From Macrostomum hystrix (lineage: Eukaryota > Platyhelminthes > Macrostomidae), in the NCBI GenBank assembly GCA_950097015.1, contig CATNEN010000011.1:1302001-1366000 (forward strand): a DNA stretch of 64,000 nucleotides, written 5' to 3'. The translations under genes and the position numbers were made by a program. Shown here one piece after another: positions 54,118 through 64,000 of the stretch (positions are counted from its first letter, which is position 1; each line of letters starts with the position of its first letter). The notes under the pieces were generated by a model. That model had not been told where the DNA came from, did no database searches, and was given only the letters and a program-made list of their open reading frames with translations.

Positions 54118-57100
54118 CTAAAAAAAATTTAGTCGGAGTTTCTTTTGTTGTTGTTGCTATTTTTAGAATACAAGCACATGGTGTTTCCATTGGTCACAGA
54201 GGTTAGGCCTATGGAGTTGTCGCTATTTTTAGAATAGTGGCCGATCGAGGGGTGGGTTGCGACTCCCCGTATTTCTATTGGTCAGAGATGTTGGGGTTGT
54301 CGCTATTTTTAGAGTAATGATGGAGGGGTGAATTGCCACTCCCCGTGTTTCTTTATTGGTCACTGAGGTTATAGGGTTTTTGCTATTTTTAGAATAGTGG
54401 CGAAGGATGGGTTGCGCGACTTCCCGCGTTTCTATTGGTCACAGAGGTTGGGGTTGTTTTTTAGAACAGTGGCGTTGAGTGACCGATTCGTCAGTTATAC
54501 GAGCTATAGTATAGGTTTCTATTGAGTCATTCTATAACTTACTGAGCGGATAAAGAAGGAAGAACGGCAGCCAACAGCCGATGAACACGCCAACAACAAT
54601 GCCAAGAGTCTTGGCTGCCTTCTTTTCGCGTCGAAATTTTGCCAGCTTGCCTGCGGTAACGGAAGAGAAACGCACATTGAATTTGATAATGGGCGAGGAC
54701 CAAATAGGATTTAAATTTATTTGCAATTGAAGACTTGATAAAGGTTTTGTCAAAGTTAATTAATAAGGATCTAAGGAATTAAAGGGGATCTAAGAAATAA
54801 GAGGGGATCTCAGGAATGACAGGGGATCTAAGAAATGAGAGAGGATCTAGGGAAAAAGAGTGGATCTAAGGAAAAATGAGAGAGGATCTAAGGAATGAGA
54901 GGGAACTTGAGGAATGAGTGGGGATCTAAGAAATGAGAGGGGATCTACGGAATGAGAGGGGATCTAAATGAAATGAGAGGGGATCTAAATGGATTGAGAG
55001 AGGATCTACGGAATGAGAGGGGATCTAAATGAAATGAGAGGGGATCGAAGGAATGAGAGGGGATCAGAGGAATGAGAGGGGATCAGAGGAATGAGTGGGG
55101 ATCTAGGGATTGAGAGGGGATTTAGGGAATGAGAGGGGATTTAGGGAATGAGAGGGATCTAGGGAACGAGAGGGATCTAGGGAATGAGAGGGATCTAGGG
55201 AATGAGAGGGATCTAGGGAATGAGAGGGATCTAGGGAATGAGAGGGATCTAGGGAATGAGAGGGATCTAGGGAATGAGAGGGATCTAGGGAATGAGAGGG
55301 ATCTAGGGAATTAGAGGGATCTAAGGAGCGAGAGGGATCTAGGGAATGAGAAGGGATTTAGGGAATGAGAGGGCATGTAGGAAATGAGAGGGGATTTAGG
55401 GAATGAGAGGGGATTTAGGGGATGAGAGGGGATCTAGGGAATGAGAGGGGATCTAGGGAATGAGAGGGGATTTAGGGAATGAGAGGGGATTTAGGGAATG
55501 AGAGGGATCTAGGGAATGAGAGGGGATTTAGGGAATGAGAGGGGATTTAGGGAATGAGAGGGGATCTAAGGAATGAGAGGGGTTCTAAATAATTAAAAAG
55601 GATCAAAGTATCGCTTGTTTGTAGAAAATCTTTCACAGGCAAAAGCAACTGACAATAGTTTTGCATAGCGTCTCGCCCCGGCACCCTTAGCTGTACTCGA
55701 ATATGCAAAACAAGCCTAAATGAGGTTAGCTACGTCAAAGCATTGTAATCAGAAATTAAGTTATTACGCCGGTAAATAGAATGTTTTGAACAGCAGTCTT
55801 TTAGTGTAACAAAAAGCGCGCGAAATTAAAATTCAAGTTTCGATAAAAAGCACGAGTGCTAAAAATTAGTAAGAATTTAGTGTGAAATCTTATTAATAAA
55901 GGTTTGGAAAGTTCAATTATTGCAGCAATGAGTAATTGAATAGACAGTATTCTAAATATAAGCAGTTGACAAGCTGTAGTTAAAGAATAAAACCAATTTA
56001 AACTTACTATGAACCGCAGCTCGAACAGTCAAAATATCTGAGTGCATTGTCTCTAAAAATTGCGTAGTAAAACAGAAAAAACATATTTCTACGAGTATAT
56101 CTATCGAAAAAAGTTTTTTTTTCGTTTAAATTATTCACAATTCGCAGGCGTGAAGTAAGCATAACAATATAACTGTTGAAGTTAATGAGCTGAAGCCCAG
56201 TAGGTAGGTAAAAGTACAGTAAACGTCTTCACTTTTTAGGAAAATATTCAGTCTGCTTTGAAAATGCATTGTCAACTAAAACTGTTCCTGAGTTTAAACT
56301 GTTCTCAGAGTGAACAAGTTCCTTCAGCTACGTAAGGTAAACTACAAGTCTGAAATAGGAATTTTACTGGACAGAAACTTCTGAATTACTCTAAAAAACA
56401 CTTTGTGGACAAAAAGCATGCTTCACAAAATCGAAATAAGGCATATGAGAAAAGTTCTCAACATCCGAAACTTCCAATAAAATCCCGAATATTCCACTGC
56501 ATTCCAGAAACTTCCACTGAAATCCCGAATCTTCCACTGAAATCCCGAAACCTCCTCTGAAATCCCGAAACTTCCACTGAAATCCCGAAACCTCCTCCGA
56601 AATCACCAAACTTCCACTGAAATCCCGAATCTTCCACTGAAATCCCGAAACTTCCACTGAAATCCCGAATCTTCCACTGAAATCCCGAAACTTCCACTGA
56701 AATCCCGAATCTTCCACTAAAATCCCGAATCTTCCACTGAAATCCCGAAACTTCCTCCGAAATCCCCAAACTTCCACTGAAATCCCGAATCTTCCACTGA
56801 AATCCCGAAACTTCCACTGAATTCCCGAAACTTCCTCCGAAATCCCCAAACTTCCACTGAAATCCCCAAACTTCCACTGAAATCCCGAAACTTCCTCCGA
56901 AATCACCAAACTTCCACTGAAATCCCGAAACTTCCACTGAAATCCCGAAACTTCCACTGAAATCCCGAAACTTCCACTGAAATCCCGAAACTTCCACTGA
57001 ATTCCCGAAACTTCCTCCGAAATCCCGAATCTTCCACTGAAATCCCGAAACTTCCACGAAACTTCCACTGAAATCCCGAAACTTCCACGAAACTTCCACT

Positions 57101-60100
57101 GAAATCCCGAAACTTCCACTGATTTCCTGAAACTTCCACTGAAATTTCGGAACTTCCACAGAATTACTGAAGTTTTCAAGTAGAAAATTCTTCTTAAAAC
57201 TACTGGAAAGCTTTTATAAAAAACTAAAATTCAGAAAAATCACCCACAATTCACCAAAGACCCGAAACTGTCGCTCTAAATTAACTGATTAAGCAATTAT
57301 CTAAATTTGTAAATAAAACCGTTTTTTGAATTTCATTTTGCTCTTTTGTTAATTAAGAAAGTCTTCCGTATAGATTCAAAGAAATATACTCGAGTTTTAC
57401 AATCTTAGCTCTTAAAAGTGCACTGGATATGTTTGTACAATGTGTCTGCGGTAGTCAAATGCAAATTAAATAAATTTGGTCGTTTCAAATCACTAAACTA
57501 AATAACGACAAGCAACTGCAACGATGCAATGAGCGAAACAATCGGTTCTTGTAAATCAGATGATCAAATTTTCTTATAAAACACGGACCTTTCAATTTCA
57601 CAAACAGGCTGATAAGATGGGGCAGAAACAAGCTGATAAGATGGGGCAGAAACAGGCTGATAAAATATCGGAGAAACAGGCAGATACGATATGGGAGAAA
57701 CAGGCAGATAAGATATGGGAGAAACAGGCTGATAAGATATGGGAGAAACAGGCTGATAAGATATGGGAGAAACAGGCTGATAAGATATGGGAGAAACAGG
57801 CAGATACGATATGGGAGAAACAGGCTGATAAGATATGGGAGAAACAGGCTGATAAGATATGGGAGAAACGGGCAGATACGATATGGGAGAAACAGGCAAA
57901 TACGATATTGGAGAAACAGGCTGATAAGATGGGGCAGAAACAGACAGATAAGATAGGGGGAGAAACAGCAGATAAGATATAGGAGAAACAGGCTGATAAG
58001 ATGGGGCAGAAACAGACAGATAAGATAGGGGGAGAAACAGCAGATAAGATATGAGAGAAACAGGCTGATGCGATATGGGAGAAACAGCCAGATACGATAT
58101 GGGAGGAACAGGCAGATAAGATATGGGAGAAACAGGCTGATAAGATATGGGAGAAACAGGCTGATAAGATATGGGAGAAACAGGCAGATAAGATATGGGA
58201 GAAACAGGCAGATAAGATATGGGAGAAACAGATTAAACAGGGAGAGACATGAAGATTAGGGGGAGAAACAGGCAGATTAGAGGGGATAATCATACAAGTT
58301 ATTTGTTAGTTAAGACAATATTGTCGCATGGAGACTGCTATCTGGAAGATCCCGCATACTTATATCATTGGAAAACTGCCACCAACTATTTATTGATGTT
58401 CTGTCGACGCTAGAGAAAAACGTCGATGCTCCTCTGAAGATAGACACGAAAAAACTTTTTGCTCAACTTTTTTTTATCAAGAAACGCTGATAGAGTTAGT
58501 AAATAAAGTACATACGGGACTTCAATTTAGTAACGTGTGTACTTTTAAAAACAATCTGCCATACTAGCTCTGGCTTTATAGGAACTCATAGCCTAGTAAA
58601 CTCGTTTGGGAAATCTTCTTTTTAAAAAAAATAAGATGCTGCAAGACGAAGTCAATTTCTAGAATTAATCTCTTCCCTGCTCTCTCTCCCCCTCTCTCAT
58701 TTTATTTAACGTTGCCCCAAACTGTGTAGACAAAGAAAGAGAAAGTTGCTTTGAGGCGCAGTTACTGGAGAATTTTTTTAAGGCAGTCAAAGCTACTTAA
58801 AGCTTTATTTATTTTCCGTGTTTTTTTCCATAGGGGATTACAGATTATTGCTACTTTAGAAGGATTACCTGCCATAAAATATAATTTATATCCGTTAGAT
58901 GGTCCGAATGGAGATTACTGTATTAACTTCTCCCTGGTTTCTCATTTCACGCGCCCTCTTAATGTACTCTCTCCTCTCTCCCCCTGCCTGTTCAATTTAT
59001 TTATTAGCCTTATCTTCTCTCTCGGCTCTGATTGGCTCTCACCTCGTCTCTCTTTCCTTCCCCTGCGTTTCTTCTCTTACCTCTGGCCAGTCCGCGCACA
59101 TGTTACCCTTCTAACCAACCCCCCTTCCTTATCGCTCTGTTAAACTTAAATATATTTTGACTCTCGGCCTGAATTGGCTCACTGCCGTATGAACGGGCTC
59201 TTACTGCGAGGACTCAATTTGTTGCATAAGAAATCGTTACAATTACTATAATATTAGTGCTTACTATAATTTATTAAATAAAAATAGTTATAATTGATCA
59301 TATGTATGTTCGTATGTTCAGTCCATGGACTGGGGGACGCCCTAACTGATTACCCTAGCTGATGCTAAGTGTCTTGCTGAAGAACAAAAATTGTTTAAGT
59401 GGAGTCGAAAATCGAACCCGCGACCTTCAAGCGAATGCGAATGAACTGCACCCTCCATATGACTTTCTATGAATGAACTGCGTCAAATTTCAAAAGACAA
59501 TCGAATCCAAAAGCAGACAAGCACGGAACCAACTCTTATTTGCTTGCGTGAGTTGGAAAACCTGCCAAGTGTGATTTTCTAATATCCGCTTTACGGGACA
59601 AAGAGTGAAAGTGTTATTAACTTCATAGGTAGCTATAGTGGAGTTCACAATGATCTGTATAAAGCGGTGCAATTTAAAAAAAGGGCATGCTTTTATTCAA
59701 AAATTGCTGCCTGATTTTAAAGGATTTTTCTGACGCAGTATAAATTATGGGATTCTAGGAGTGTTTCACAATGTTTCACAATATTTCACTATGTTCCCAT
59801 AATGGGATTATTCAATTGTTTCACAGTATCCCATTATGGGATTCAATTCAACGATTGTTTCACAATATCCCATTATGGGACTCTACGAACGTCTCACAAT
59901 ATCCCATTATCGGATTCTACGAATGTCTCACAATATCCCATTATGGGATTCTTCAATTGTTTCACAATATCCCATTATGGGATTCTTCGATTGCTTCACA
60001 ATATCCCAATATGAGAATAAATAATTTTTCCTCATATAAAATAACGAGATTATGCGATTATAAAAAAATCCCACGATTATCGAGACTAAACGATACTTTC

Positions 60101-61107
60101 ACAATATCACCAAAGGGATTAGACGATAATTTCAGAATATCCCATTATGGTACATCCTATCAATAAATTATGCTTTGAAATGGGATAAAATCATTCTAGT
60201 ACTGATCCTCACCTGCAGCCATCAGTCTGGAACTAATCTGCTGATGCGTCTGACCACCGCAGCTGCCAGCTCCGCCGCCGCGATGCACCCTCAGTGTCAC
60301 CGTGTCTGTCGTCGCTGACGAGCCTATTAAAGCACTGGCAGCATTCGAAGCAGCAGCGGACGGAGCTCTGGAGGCCAGCAGTCCGGCACCAGTTCGAGTA
60401 GTCTTGACCCCGGAGGCCAGGAATCGAGTCTGCTTAGCCGCAGCTTGGTACACTCGAATGTAGAAGAATACAACAATGCCCAATGGCAGGTAGAATGAGA
60501 ATAGCGATGAGAACAGAATATAAGACGCATTGTTAGACACTGCGCACTTATTTGGATCGTTGTTGACTGCAGTCTGCTGCTGCTGCTGCTGCTGCTGTTG
60601 CTGATTTCTCCAGCCTAGCAATGGTCCCACAGATACTAAACCGGACAGCAACCACACGCAGAGTACAATTACTGCAGCTCTGCGTTGGCTAACTATGCGA
60701 GCTCTTTGCAGAGGTCTGGTGACACCAACGTATCGATCCATCGAGATGGCGCACAGGGACATGATGCTGGCTGTGCAGCACATCACATCAATGGATGCCC
60801 ATAGATCGCAGATCGCAGATCCGAACAGCCAGCAGCCGTGTGTGATCTCCAGAGCAGAGCTGAGCGGCAGAACGCAGACGCCAAGCAGCAAGTCAGCGAT
60901 GGCCAAATTTGATACGAATATTGTTGTAGTGGAACGAAGCGAACGATTCAATAGTACAGCCAGGAGGACTAGAGAATTGCCTACGATGGTTGCGAATGAG
61001 ATAGTACCCAAAGCTAGGCCGGTAACTAGGGACCATCGATCCAATTGTAGGACTGTTGAGCAGCTCCGGATTGTTGAATTGGTTATGGTGTCATTATTCT
61101 CGATCAT
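53729..61107 (-). CDS. Alpha1-adrenergic/octopamine-alpha-like G protein-coupled receptor, whole gene
   Basis: Class A aminergic receptor of 463 residues in three exons, 61107-60213, 54650-54543 and 54117-53729, with both introns in phase 1. Glycosylation sites NDT and NST lie in the short N-terminus. TM1 holds GN, TM2 [11 protein letters not shown]3 the amine-binding Asp (residue 107) and DRY (124-126). The TM5 sequence [20 protein letters not shown] and the following TLRVHRGG in loop 3 closely resemble vertebrate alpha1 receptors (YVLFSALGSFYLP, VTLRIHRK). TM6 is [20 protein letters not shown] and TM7 ends NPVIY (362-366). The ligand is probably noradrenaline or octopamine, with Gq coupling expected, both by family inference. 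An uncommon feature is a ten-Gln run in extracellular loop 2. The 5.6-kb first intron is mostly minisatellite. Confidence 0.92.
54150..54485. repeat. 63-88-bp diverged repeat in receptor intron 2
   Basis: Four imperfect copies contain GCTATTTTTAGAATAGTGG and TTTCTATTGGTCACAGAGG. They fill the short intron 54118-54542, and each carries an inverted CCAAT (ATTGG). Confidence 0.75.
54543..54650 (-). CDS. Receptor exon 2, TM6
   Basis: Begins at CCGCAG with [16 protein letters not shown] and continues [20 protein letters not shown]; the donor is CTCA|GTAAGT. CWLPFF is the TM6 signature of aminergic receptors, and [10 protein letters not shown]-like sequence is typical of alpha1 and octopamine-alpha receptors. 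Confidence 0.9.
54770..55595. repeat. 18-19-bp minisatellite in receptor intron 1
   Basis: About 43 copies of AGGGATCTAGGGAATGAG, or the 19-bp form with GGGG. A perfect 18-bp block at 55,140-55,310 gives a short open frame on the + strand (an artefact). Confidence 0.92.
55596..56464. other. Receptor intron 1, unique AT-rich stretch
   Basis: Between two minisatellites there is unremarkable AT-rich sequence. No exon, RNA or repeat is recognised. Confidence 0.4.
56465..57160. repeat. 20-bp minisatellite in receptor intron 1
   Basis: About 34 copies of AATCCCGAAACTTCCACTGA, with CTTCCTCCGA and CGAATCTTCC variants. Three overlapping minus-strand frames are artefacts of the period. Confidence 0.92.
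57605..58280. repeat. 24-bp minisatellite with GATA-site consensus
   Basis: About 28 copies of GAAACAGGCTGATAAGATAT plus GGGA, with CAGATACGATA and GGGGCAGAAACA variants. Most units contain TGATAAGA or AGATAAGA, the GATA-factor consensus. In-frame open reading arises from the 24-bp length. Confidence 0.92.
58281..59315. other. Receptor intron 1, unique sequence
   Basis: No gene is supported. A 130-residue + strand frame (58751-59143) lies in a C/T-rich stretch (58,920-59,140) and shows no recognisable domain. Confidence 0.4.
59316..59434 (-). mobile_element. tRNA-derived SINE, deleted fragment
   Basis: Retains the GTCCATGGACTGGGGGACGCC end, the AGTGTCTTGCT segment and the B-box region (GGGTTCGATTTTCGAC) on the minus strand. 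The middle is missing and the A box is lost. Confidence 0.75.
59765..60145. repeat. About 34-bp diverged repeat with ATCCCATTATGGGAT palindromes
   Basis: About nine units of TCACAATATCCCATTATGGG plus ATTCTTCGATTGTT, just inside receptor intron 1 next to exon 1. Each unit contains the palindrome ATCCCAT-T-ATGGGAT. The last units are degenerate. Confidence 0.82.
60213..61107 (-). CDS. Receptor exon 1, TM1 to the end of intracellular loop 3
   Basis: The ATG at 61107 ([16 protein letters not shown]) is the first in-frame Met; only non-ATG codons precede it. TM1-TM5 are here. Cys 100 before TM3 and Cys 178 (NKC) in loop 2 should form the conserved disulfide. The polyQ run at residues 159-168 is encoded by CAG at about 60,572-60,602. 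Loop 3 is Ala/Ser-rich. Ends RLMAA plus one base at GCAG|GTGAGG. Confidence 0.92.
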
Positions 61108-61527
61108 TTCTAGATTATTTAGTTTCAATGCCGCTTCGATAGCTCAGTGTCGGTTACAATGTGGCCCAGTACATGGCTATATTGTGAATCCTAAATATAT
61201 CTACTTCTCCACCATTTGCCCGGGCTTTTCTACGCCATCCCGGACCAATAGCAGAGTTGCTAGGGAGTTGCTGGGGGCAGCTAGAAAAAAGTTAAACAGT
61301 AGAAAGAACTTTTTTTCTTCATCTCCGAAAATATCAACCAATCGCCATGAAATCCAGAACACGGGCGGTTAAATTTTCCGCTCTACCCGACGAAACAACT
61401 ACCAGAATCATGAAACAACGCCATCGTCGAGATATTCAACGAATCTCGTCCGGGTGTCTGGTGGCAAAAGCCACACAATCATGTAATCATGTCGGCTATT
61501 GTCGGCTTGAATATCGCTAATCGCTGA

Positions 61528-61792
61528 GAGGTTGTAGCCGAGTGGTTAGGGCGTCGGACTCACGACTTGAAGGTCGGGGGTTCGATTCCCGACTCCACAG
61601 AAACAATTTGTGTCCTTTAGCAAGGCACTTAACTCTGCATTGCTTCAGTTCACCCAGCTGTTAAATGGGTACCAGCATCAGCTGGGATAATTGAAGGTGG
61701 GCGTGGCGTCCCCCCAGTCCATGGACTGAACAGCCGTACGCAGCCTTCAGATGCGCCGCGCATTAGCTGCGGCTGTACATCTAACCTTATCG
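61528..61792 (+). mobile_element. tRNA-derived SINE, near full length
   Basis: Very similar to the copy at 4081-4386 from GAGGTTGTAGCCGAGTGG through the core CACCCAGCTGTTAAATGGGT and GTCCATGGACTGAAC. The 3' end is shortened after GCTGCGGCTGTACATC. It lies about 420 bp upstream of the receptor start codon. Confidence 0.9.
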
Positions 61793-62126
61793 GCCAGTTT
61801 AATTGATTTGCCAGTTGAAATTGTTAATAACTGGCTTTTTAATTGAAAAAAGCCAGTTCAGTATATATGATTCTAGCCTAGATTTTATGATAGAACTAGT
61901 GCCTAGAAATTCATAAAAGCGATCTAGCTGTAAATCATCTGGCTAGCAAAGTACTCATCTATCGAAGCACTTTAATTCGCACTAATACCGAAGGCAATCT
62001 GTTGGTCGGCAGTCGCTCGTCAGCAGGCATTCTAGAGGCTGTGACAAGTGAGTATATTGGACTCACGCATCAAATGAGGTTCGCTTTACAATAACTAACA
62101 AACTACATGTAGAAATCTGAGAATAT

Positions 62127-62181
<55 letters not shown>

Positions 62182-62305
62182 TTTTTGTGTTAGCCAGAAT
62201 ATTAATATTTGATCAATATTGGAAAATAAGAGACGATGCCCGGAACGATTAAACAAATTACCTTATCTATAAATATATACTTTTCTCCGATTACTGAAAC
62301 TCAGC
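61793..62305. other. Upstream region of the receptor gene
   Basis: Unique AT-rich sequence with a perfect (CAG)17 tract at about 62,131-62,181. No exon or promoter motif was identified with confidence. Confidence 0.45.
62131..62181. repeat. CAG trinucleotide tract, about 17 perfect copies
   Basis: Uninterrupted (CAG)n in non-coding sequence, the longest pure CAG run in the window. Confidence 0.93.
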
Positions 62306-62309
62306 TCGG

Positions 62310-63535
62310 AAACAGGGAGTGAGGGGTAGAAACAGAAAGTAGTGAGGGGTAGAAACAGAAAGTAGTGAGGGGTAGAAACAGAAAGTAGTGAGGGGTAGAA
62401 ACAGAAAGTAGTGAGGGGTAGAAACAGAAAGTGAGGGGTAGAAACAGAAAGTAGTGAGGGGTAGAAAAAGAAAGTGAGGGGTAAAAACAGAAAGTGAGGG
62501 GTAGAAACAGAAAGTGAGGGGTAGAAACATAAAGTGAGGGGTAGAAACAGTAAGTGAGGGGTAGAAACATAAAGTAGTGAGGGGTAGAAACAGAAAGTAG
62601 TGAGGGGTAGAAACAGAAAGTGAGGGGTAGAAACAGAAAGTAGTGAGGGGTAGAAACAGAAAGTTCGGGGTAGAAACAGAAAGTAGTGAGGGGTAGAAAC
62701 AGAAAGTAGTGAGGGATAGAAACAGAAAGTAGTGAGGGGTAGAAACAGAAAGTGAGGGGTAGAAACAGAAAGTGAGGGGTAGAAACAGAAAGTAGTGAGG
62801 GGTAGAAACATAAAGTGAGGGGTAGAAACGAAAACTAGTGAGGGGTAGAAACAGAAAGTAGTGAGGGGTAGAAACAGAAAGTAGTGAGGGGTAGAAACGG
62901 AAAGTAGTGAGGGGTAGAAACAGAAAGTGAGGGGTAGAAACAGAAAGTAGTGAGGGGTAGAAACAGAAAGTTCGGGGTAGAAACAGAAAGTAGTGAGGGG
63001 TAGAAACAGAAAGTGAGGGGTAGAAACAGAAAGTAGTGAGGGGTAGAAACAGAAAGTTCGGGGTAGAAACAGAAAGTAGTGAGGGGTAGAAACAGAAAGT
63101 AGTGAGGGATAGAAACAGAAAGTAGTGAGGGGTAGAAACAGAAAGTGAGGGGTAGAAACAGAAAGTGAGGGGTAGAAACAGAAAGTAGTGAGGGGTAGAA
63201 ACATAAAGTGAGGGGTAGAAACGAAAACTAGTGAGGGGTAGAAACAGAAAGTAGTGAGGGGTAGAAACAGAAAGTAGTGAGGGGTAGAAACGGAAAGTGA
63301 GGGGTAGAAACAGAAAGTAGTGAGGGGTAGAAACAGAAAGTGAGGGGTAGAAACAGAAAGTAGTGAGGGGTTGAAACAGAAAGTAGTGAGGGGTAGAAAC
63401 AGAAAGTGAAGGGTAGAAACAGAAAGTAGTGAGGGGTAGAAACAGAAAGTAGTGAGGGGTAGAAACAGAAAGTGAGTGGTAGAAACAGAAAGTAGTGAGG
63501 GGTAGAAACAGAAAGTGAGGGGTGGAAACAGAGAG
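62310..63535. repeat. 19/22-bp minisatellite
   Basis: About 57 copies of GAGGGGTAGAAACAGAAAGT with or without an extra AGT. A block of about 393 bp is duplicated: the TTCGGGG variant at 62,664 recurs at 63,057, and the GAAACGAAAAC variant at 62,824 recurs at 63,217. The two minus-strand frames of about 457 residues (FLFLPLTTFCFYPSL type) are artefacts. Confidence 0.94.
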
Positions 63536-64000
63536 ACTGCTATTGAACAATCCAACAGTAGACATGTGACCAAAGCTGCTAGAAGACAGTACACAAGGTC
63601 GGCTTGAGGGCAAATTGCCAATCTGTGACACTCCATATTGCTTTTCTTTCATCCGAGCGCTGTTCAACTTGGGAAAACACAGTCGCAGTCGCTTTTACAT
63701 CCCATATTCCCAAACAAACAGACGGGAAGACACAAACGCACGGCTACAAGGGCTTGATGACAATCTTTTCCCCATTCTTCCCCAAACAGGATAAGAAGAA
63801 AAAACTGGAAAGGCAGATTTCAATCGAGTGTGACAGCTGTTACTTTTCATCGCCGTTGCTTTTTTTCTGATTGATCCGACACCTTTTCAGGCAGGATCTG
63901 TTGGGGATCTTATAAGGGGAGGGGATTAAAGAAGCACTCGACCACGCGTAAACCAAGTACGCAAGGACATTGTTAGTTTAAATGATGAAGCTAAATCTCT
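63536..64000. other. Right end of the window, no gene seen
   Basis: An 88-residue + strand frame (63604-63870) has no recognisable domain and no splice support, so it is not annotated. Confidence 0.4.

Noticed and set aside
56391-57179. Minus-strand frames with [14 protein letters not shown] repeats
   Set aside because: 20-bp array read in successive frames, inside the receptor intron.
58751-59143. 130-residue + frame with hydrophobic segments
   Set aside because: Low-complexity C/T-rich intron sequence, no domain, no splice or regulatory context.
62263-63667. Two minus-strand frames of about 457 residues rich in Phe, Leu and Pro
   Set aside because: Pure product of the 19/22-bp array; several frames are open simultaneously.
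1-64000. CRISPR array
   Set aside because: Repeats are contiguous tandem units without unique spacers, in animal nuclear DNA.

Overview
The window is animal nuclear DNA. Introns with GT-AG boundaries, CAG-rich coding tracts, tRNA-derived SINEs and three recognisable metazoan genes show this. The gene content (a KY-type transglutaminase-like protein, liprin-alpha and an alpha1-adrenergic-like receptor) and the SINE type suggest a lophotrochozoan, possibly a free-living flatworm. That placement is an inference; the species is not identifiable by eye.

Layout. 1-2769 is a 24-bp minisatellite. 2770-5184 is mostly unique sequence holding one complete SINE with target-site duplication. 5185-20104 (+) is a seven-exon gene for a giant protein of about 4,486 residues: a 10.56-kb exon of Thr/Glu decapeptide repeats, then a KY/transglutaminase-like domain that keeps His and Asp but appears to lack the catalytic Cys. 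20105-23043 is the 3' region between convergent genes. 23044-47629 (-) is a complete liprin-alpha gene, 11 coding exons and 1,338 residues, with introns full of minisatellites. 47630-53728 is AT-rich intergenic DNA with a MITE that has 14-bp inverted ends and an 8-bp target duplication. 53729-61107 (-) is a three-exon aminergic GPCR of 463 residues. 61108-64000 holds a SINE, a CAG tract and another minisatellite.

The exon models were built by hand: every splice phase was checked to join in frame, and the three coding sums are all divisible by three. Liprin-alpha is a presynaptic active-zone scaffold, the receptor is a biogenic-amine receptor, and KY-type proteins are associated with muscle or cytoskeleton. 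Nothing indicates that the three genes work as a unit.

The most striking feature is the density of private minisatellites: about 20 arrays with units of 16 to 94 bp, each with its own sequence, covering roughly 18 kb of non-coding DNA, plus about 5 kb of coding minisatellite inside the giant exon. Several arrays multiply recognisable motifs: CCAAT boxes in liprin intron 1, GATA sites in the receptor intron, IR1 nuclear-receptor-like palindromes, and back-to-back splice-site-like sequences. Most long open frames in these arrays are artefacts of units whose length is a multiple of three.
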